Source: Amycolatopsis pithecellobii (lineage in GTDB: Bacteria > Actinomycetota > Actinomycetes > Mycobacteriales > Pseudonocardiaceae). Taken from it: 64,000 nt of DNA. The stretch spans positions 47,766-111,765 of the forward strand of contig NZ_WMBA01000019.1 of NCBI RefSeq assembly GCF_009707865.1. The letters run 5' to 3'. The position numbers and the translations under genes are program-made. The notes under the pieces were generated by a model. The model had not been told where the DNA came from, searched no databases, and saw only the letters and a program-made list of their open reading frames with translations. This document shows positions 62,113 through 64,000 of the stretch, in pieces. Every line of letters starts with the position of its first letter. Within the stretch, counting starts at the first letter, position 1.

Positions 62113-63314
62113 GGCAGGTCCCATTCGATTGGTGTGTGGTTGCCGGGGCTGCGGCGGGTGACGGGATTGCCTTGCGAGTCGATCCGCTGACCTTGTTCGT
62201 TCCGAAGCTCTACGTGGGGGTTTTCGCTGCCGGGTGTTCGGGCGCTGCCTTCTTTGATGGTCATCCGGGGAATCCCGTTCTCATCGACATATTTGGCGGG
62301 CCCGTTGGGTGTCTGCGTCCGGGCCCAGCCTTGCGATTCGGCGTACCGTTCCAGGTCCGAGGCCTTCGGCGGCACACCGTCCTTGAAATTGTCCGCCAGC
62401 CCTTCGGCTGGTTTCGGTGTCGCGGTGGGCTCCGGACCGGCGTCTCCGGTCTTCTTGATGACTTCGACTCGGTCATCACCGGACGCGTGCTGCCCAAGAT
62501 CGGCCATCGCGGCGGTGGTGATGCCGATCCCGGTGGCCACCCCGGCGGCGGATACGGCCTGGACCGGGACGCCTGCCACCGCACCGACACCGGTGGCATC
62601 CAGGACTGTGCCGCCGCTGAAGCCGGCCGCGCTGATCGTGGTCAGCCCCAGACCGCCGGCCACGCCGAGCACATCAAGCGGGTGCTGCAGCGCGGCGTTG
62701 CCGAACGATGCGAGTCCGTTGACCACGTCGGCGCCGGCGTTGGCCAGGGTGTGCCCGAGGTCGGACAGCCAGCTGGACTTTTGCGGCGCGGTGTCCATGG
62801 CGCTGCGCAGGATCCCGGCGGCGGTGTCGCCTGCCTCCGTGGTCTGGGCGCGAGCTCGGTTCAGCGTGTCCCGCGCGGCTTGCCGATCAGCTTCTCCGGG
62901 GTCGCTGAACGCTGGTGGAGCCGGTTGGTTGTCGGCTGCTGCTTGGGCTACCGCCTGGTCGTGTGCCGACTGGGCTTGCTGGGTCGCTGTTTGGCCGCGA
63001 TTCCAGGCCGCGATGGCTTCGGCGGCCTGTGACTGTGCCCACCGCAGGGTGTTGGCGTAGTCGTCCAGTGCGTCAGCTGCCGACCCGAGCGCGTCGCTGG
63101 CGGCGAACCACTTGCGGGGCTCGTAACTGAACTTGTCATGAAACGCCTGCGCCGCCGGCCCGGTCCAGGACCCGGTGTCCACGGCCAACAACCCTTGAGC
63201 CGCGTCGTCCGCGCTGTCCGCGCGTGCACGCAGCACCCGGGCGTTCTCCTCGATCGCCTGTTGATTGCCGGTGACCAGTTCGGTCGGATCCTGGGATTCG
63301 CCGAGTTCAGCCAC
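62109..63314 (-). CDS. Type VII-secreted polymorphic toxin with RNase-like C-terminus
   Basis: 401 residues from the GTG at 63314 (MAELGESQDPTELVTGN), the usual start of this family, overlapping the upstream stop by 8 bp. The N-terminal 130 residues are a WXG100/T7SS helical hairpin (SWTGPAAQAFHDKFSYEPRKW, ALDDYANTLRWAQSQAAEA). A glycine/alanine-rich middle follows. The last 75 residues (AKYVDENGIPRMTIKEGSAR, ENPHVELRNEQGQRIDSQGN, RRSPGNHTPIEWDLP) resemble small ribonuclease toxins of the BECR type, with His in PHVEL and NHTPI as candidate catalytic residues. Toxin class is inferred by motif. Confidence 0.72.
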   Translation of the reverse strand: MAELGESQDPTELVTGNQQAIEENARVLRARADSADDAAQGLLAVDTGSWTGPAAQAFHDKFSYEPRKWFAASDALGSAADALDDYANTLRWAQSQAAEAIAAWNRGQTATQQAQSAHDQAVAQAAADNQPAPPAFSDPGEADRQAARDTLNRARAQTTEAGDTAAGILRSAMDTAPQKSSWLSDLGHTLANAGADVVNGLASFGNAALQHPLDVLGVAGGLGLTTISAAGFSGGTVLDATGVGAVAGVPVQAVSAAGVATGIGITTAAMADLGQHASGDDRVEVIKKTGDAGPEPTATPKPAEGLADNFKDGVPPKASDLERYAESQGWARTQTPNGPAKYVDENGIPRMTIKEGSARTPGSENPHVELRNEQGQRIDSQGNPVTRRSPGNHTPIEWDLP

Positions 63315-63630
63315 CGTCCACGGCTCCTTGGCCCGGATCGCCACCCAACGTGCGTGCCGTCGCGTCGTCGATTCCCCGATAGGCGTCGGCGGCCTTCGTC
63401 AACGCGCTCCCGATCGCGCCGCCGTCGCCGGTGAGAACGTCCAGCCCGTCGCTCCAGCGCACACAGAAGTCCATCAGCGCGTCGTGCAGGCCCTGGTGAC
63501 CGTAGAGATCGCTCTCACCACATAGACCGCGCAACTCGAAGTTATCTTGGTCCTTGACCGACCGCGAGATGCCGTTGCCCGCCTCGGCCACTTTGTCGGC
63601 ATCAACACGGAATCCGGGACTGTTCACCAC
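63307..63630 (-). CDS. Small T7SS/ESX-associated protein
   Basis: 107 residues from the GTG at 63630 (AGGGGG upstream); a GTG at 63651 is possible. The sequence (VNSPGFRVDADKVAEAGNGI, SRSVKDQDNFELRGLCGESD, GLHDALMDFCVRWSDGLDVL) fits the ESX secretion-associated group that pairs with WXG-type toxins. It probably acts as a secretion partner of the toxin encoded immediately downstream. 63631-63923 shows no gene. Confidence 0.65.
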   Translation of the reverse strand: MVNSPGFRVDADKVAEAGNGISRSVKDQDNFELRGLCGESDLYGHQGLHDALMDFCVRWSDGLDVLTGDGGAIGSALTKAADAYRGIDDATARTLGGDPGQGAVDGG

Positions 63631-63923
63631 TGTGAGCCCCCTGTCGGACACGGACAGTACTAACCGTGGTGATGGTAACCAATCAGCGCTCGGGCTGTCT
63701 CCGCCTTCGCTCCGTGATATCCGGGGGCGACCGTTTTACATGACCTCCCTTGGGGCCATGGTGAAGGTCGTAGAGGTTATCGCTGCCATCTTCGCTGCTG
63801 CTTGGGCCGCGACTGGGCGGGGGCCCTGTGCCGTTTCCGATCCGCGCTCTTCGGTGGTAGGTCGAGACTTGCTGGGTGGAGGATCGGGAGTGCCTCAAAG
63901 CCAGGCTATGGATGGTGATCACT

Positions 63924-64000
63924 ATGACGACGTCGACGGGTGTGTTCAAGCGGTGCAGTTGCCGGGACGCGGCACGGGTCGAGTTGCCGGCCATGGCTGA
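63924..64000 (+). CDS. Site-specific integrase, N-terminal part (truncated by window edge)
   Basis: ATG at 63924 opens MTTSTGVFKRCSCRDAARVE and is still open at the window end. G-V-F-K-R-C-x-C-R-D is the usual opening of actinobacterial tyrosine-recombinase integrases. Only 25 codons are visible, so the call is provisional. Together with the tRNA-derived repeats it shows the region is a hot spot for integration. Confidence 0.55.
   Translation, partial: MTTSTGVFKRCSCRDAARVELPAMA

Noticed and set aside
1..64000. CRISPR array or rRNA operon
   Set aside because: No regularly spaced repeats and no rRNA-like sequence were seen anywhere in the window.

Overview
The window is high-GC DNA from a mycothiol-producing actinomycete. 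The evidence is a mycothione reductase, other mycothiol-type enzymes, F420-type and DUF574-type families, frequent GTG starts and ATGA/GTGA gene overlaps. It looks like a Pseudonocardiaceae/Amycolatopsis-type genome, but that genus-level guess is inference. There are no rRNA genes, no CRISPR array and no complete tRNA. Most of the window is accessory DNA.

Layout. (1) 1-14.7 kb: an ABC/Tc toxin locus. The TcA component is split over two overlapping genes (the first cut by the window edge). A convergent 2,499-residue gene fuses TcB and TcC and ends in a variable tail with a nuclease-like motif. A divergent MarR regulator follows. (2) 14.7-18.7 kb: a SnoaL-like protein, a CocE-type hydrolase coupled to a quinone-oxidoreductase-like protein, and a TetR regulator with a clear 15-bp inverted-repeat operator. 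(3) 18.75-25.9 kb: two divergent aromatic-catabolism operons. One carries DLH hydrolase, bicupin, alcohol dehydrogenase and IclR; the other carries FAD monooxygenase, extradiol dioxygenase and FAH hydrolase. (4) 25.9-38.4 kb: a second catabolic cluster with a mycothiol theme: F420-type oxidoreductase, two MFS transporters, mycothione reductase, a maleylpyruvate-isomerase-like enzyme, an Rv2466c-like nitroreductase, an FAH hydrolase, a GntR/FCD regulator, two SDRs and an alpha/beta hydrolase. A palindrome, AGTGTCAACACT or close variants, sits in its divergent promoter regions and suggests one regulon.

(5) 38.4-41.5 kb: a graveyard of broken genes (serine recombinase, IS21-type, possibly IS630-type, acetolactate synthase). 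(6) 41.6-49.8 kb: a visibly less GC-rich island with a valine-dehydrogenase-like gene, three CitE/malyl-CoA-lyase-like genes, a UbiA-type prenyltransferase, an XRE regulator followed by a 28-codon ORF, and a DUF574-type methyltransferase. (7) 49.9-60.5 kb: a segment bounded by direct repeats derived from the 3' half of a tRNA-Lys gene. It carries an amidohydrolase, two CocE-type hydrolases, SDR, TetR with three operators, AraC, a metallo-beta-lactamase-fold protein, and fragments of ilvD, an integrase, an IS5-type element and an MmyB-like regulator. (8) 61-64 kb: a small membrane protein, a type VII-secreted polymorphic toxin with a probable immunity gene, and the start of another integrase at the right edge.

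How the genes may work together. The Tc genes encode an injection toxin. The 18.7-38.4 kb genes could together hydroxylate an aromatic ring, open it, isomerise the product with mycothiol and hydrolyse it, with the reductase recycling mycothione. The substrate cannot be read from the sequence. Calls rest on motif and family recognition by eye; no database search was run.
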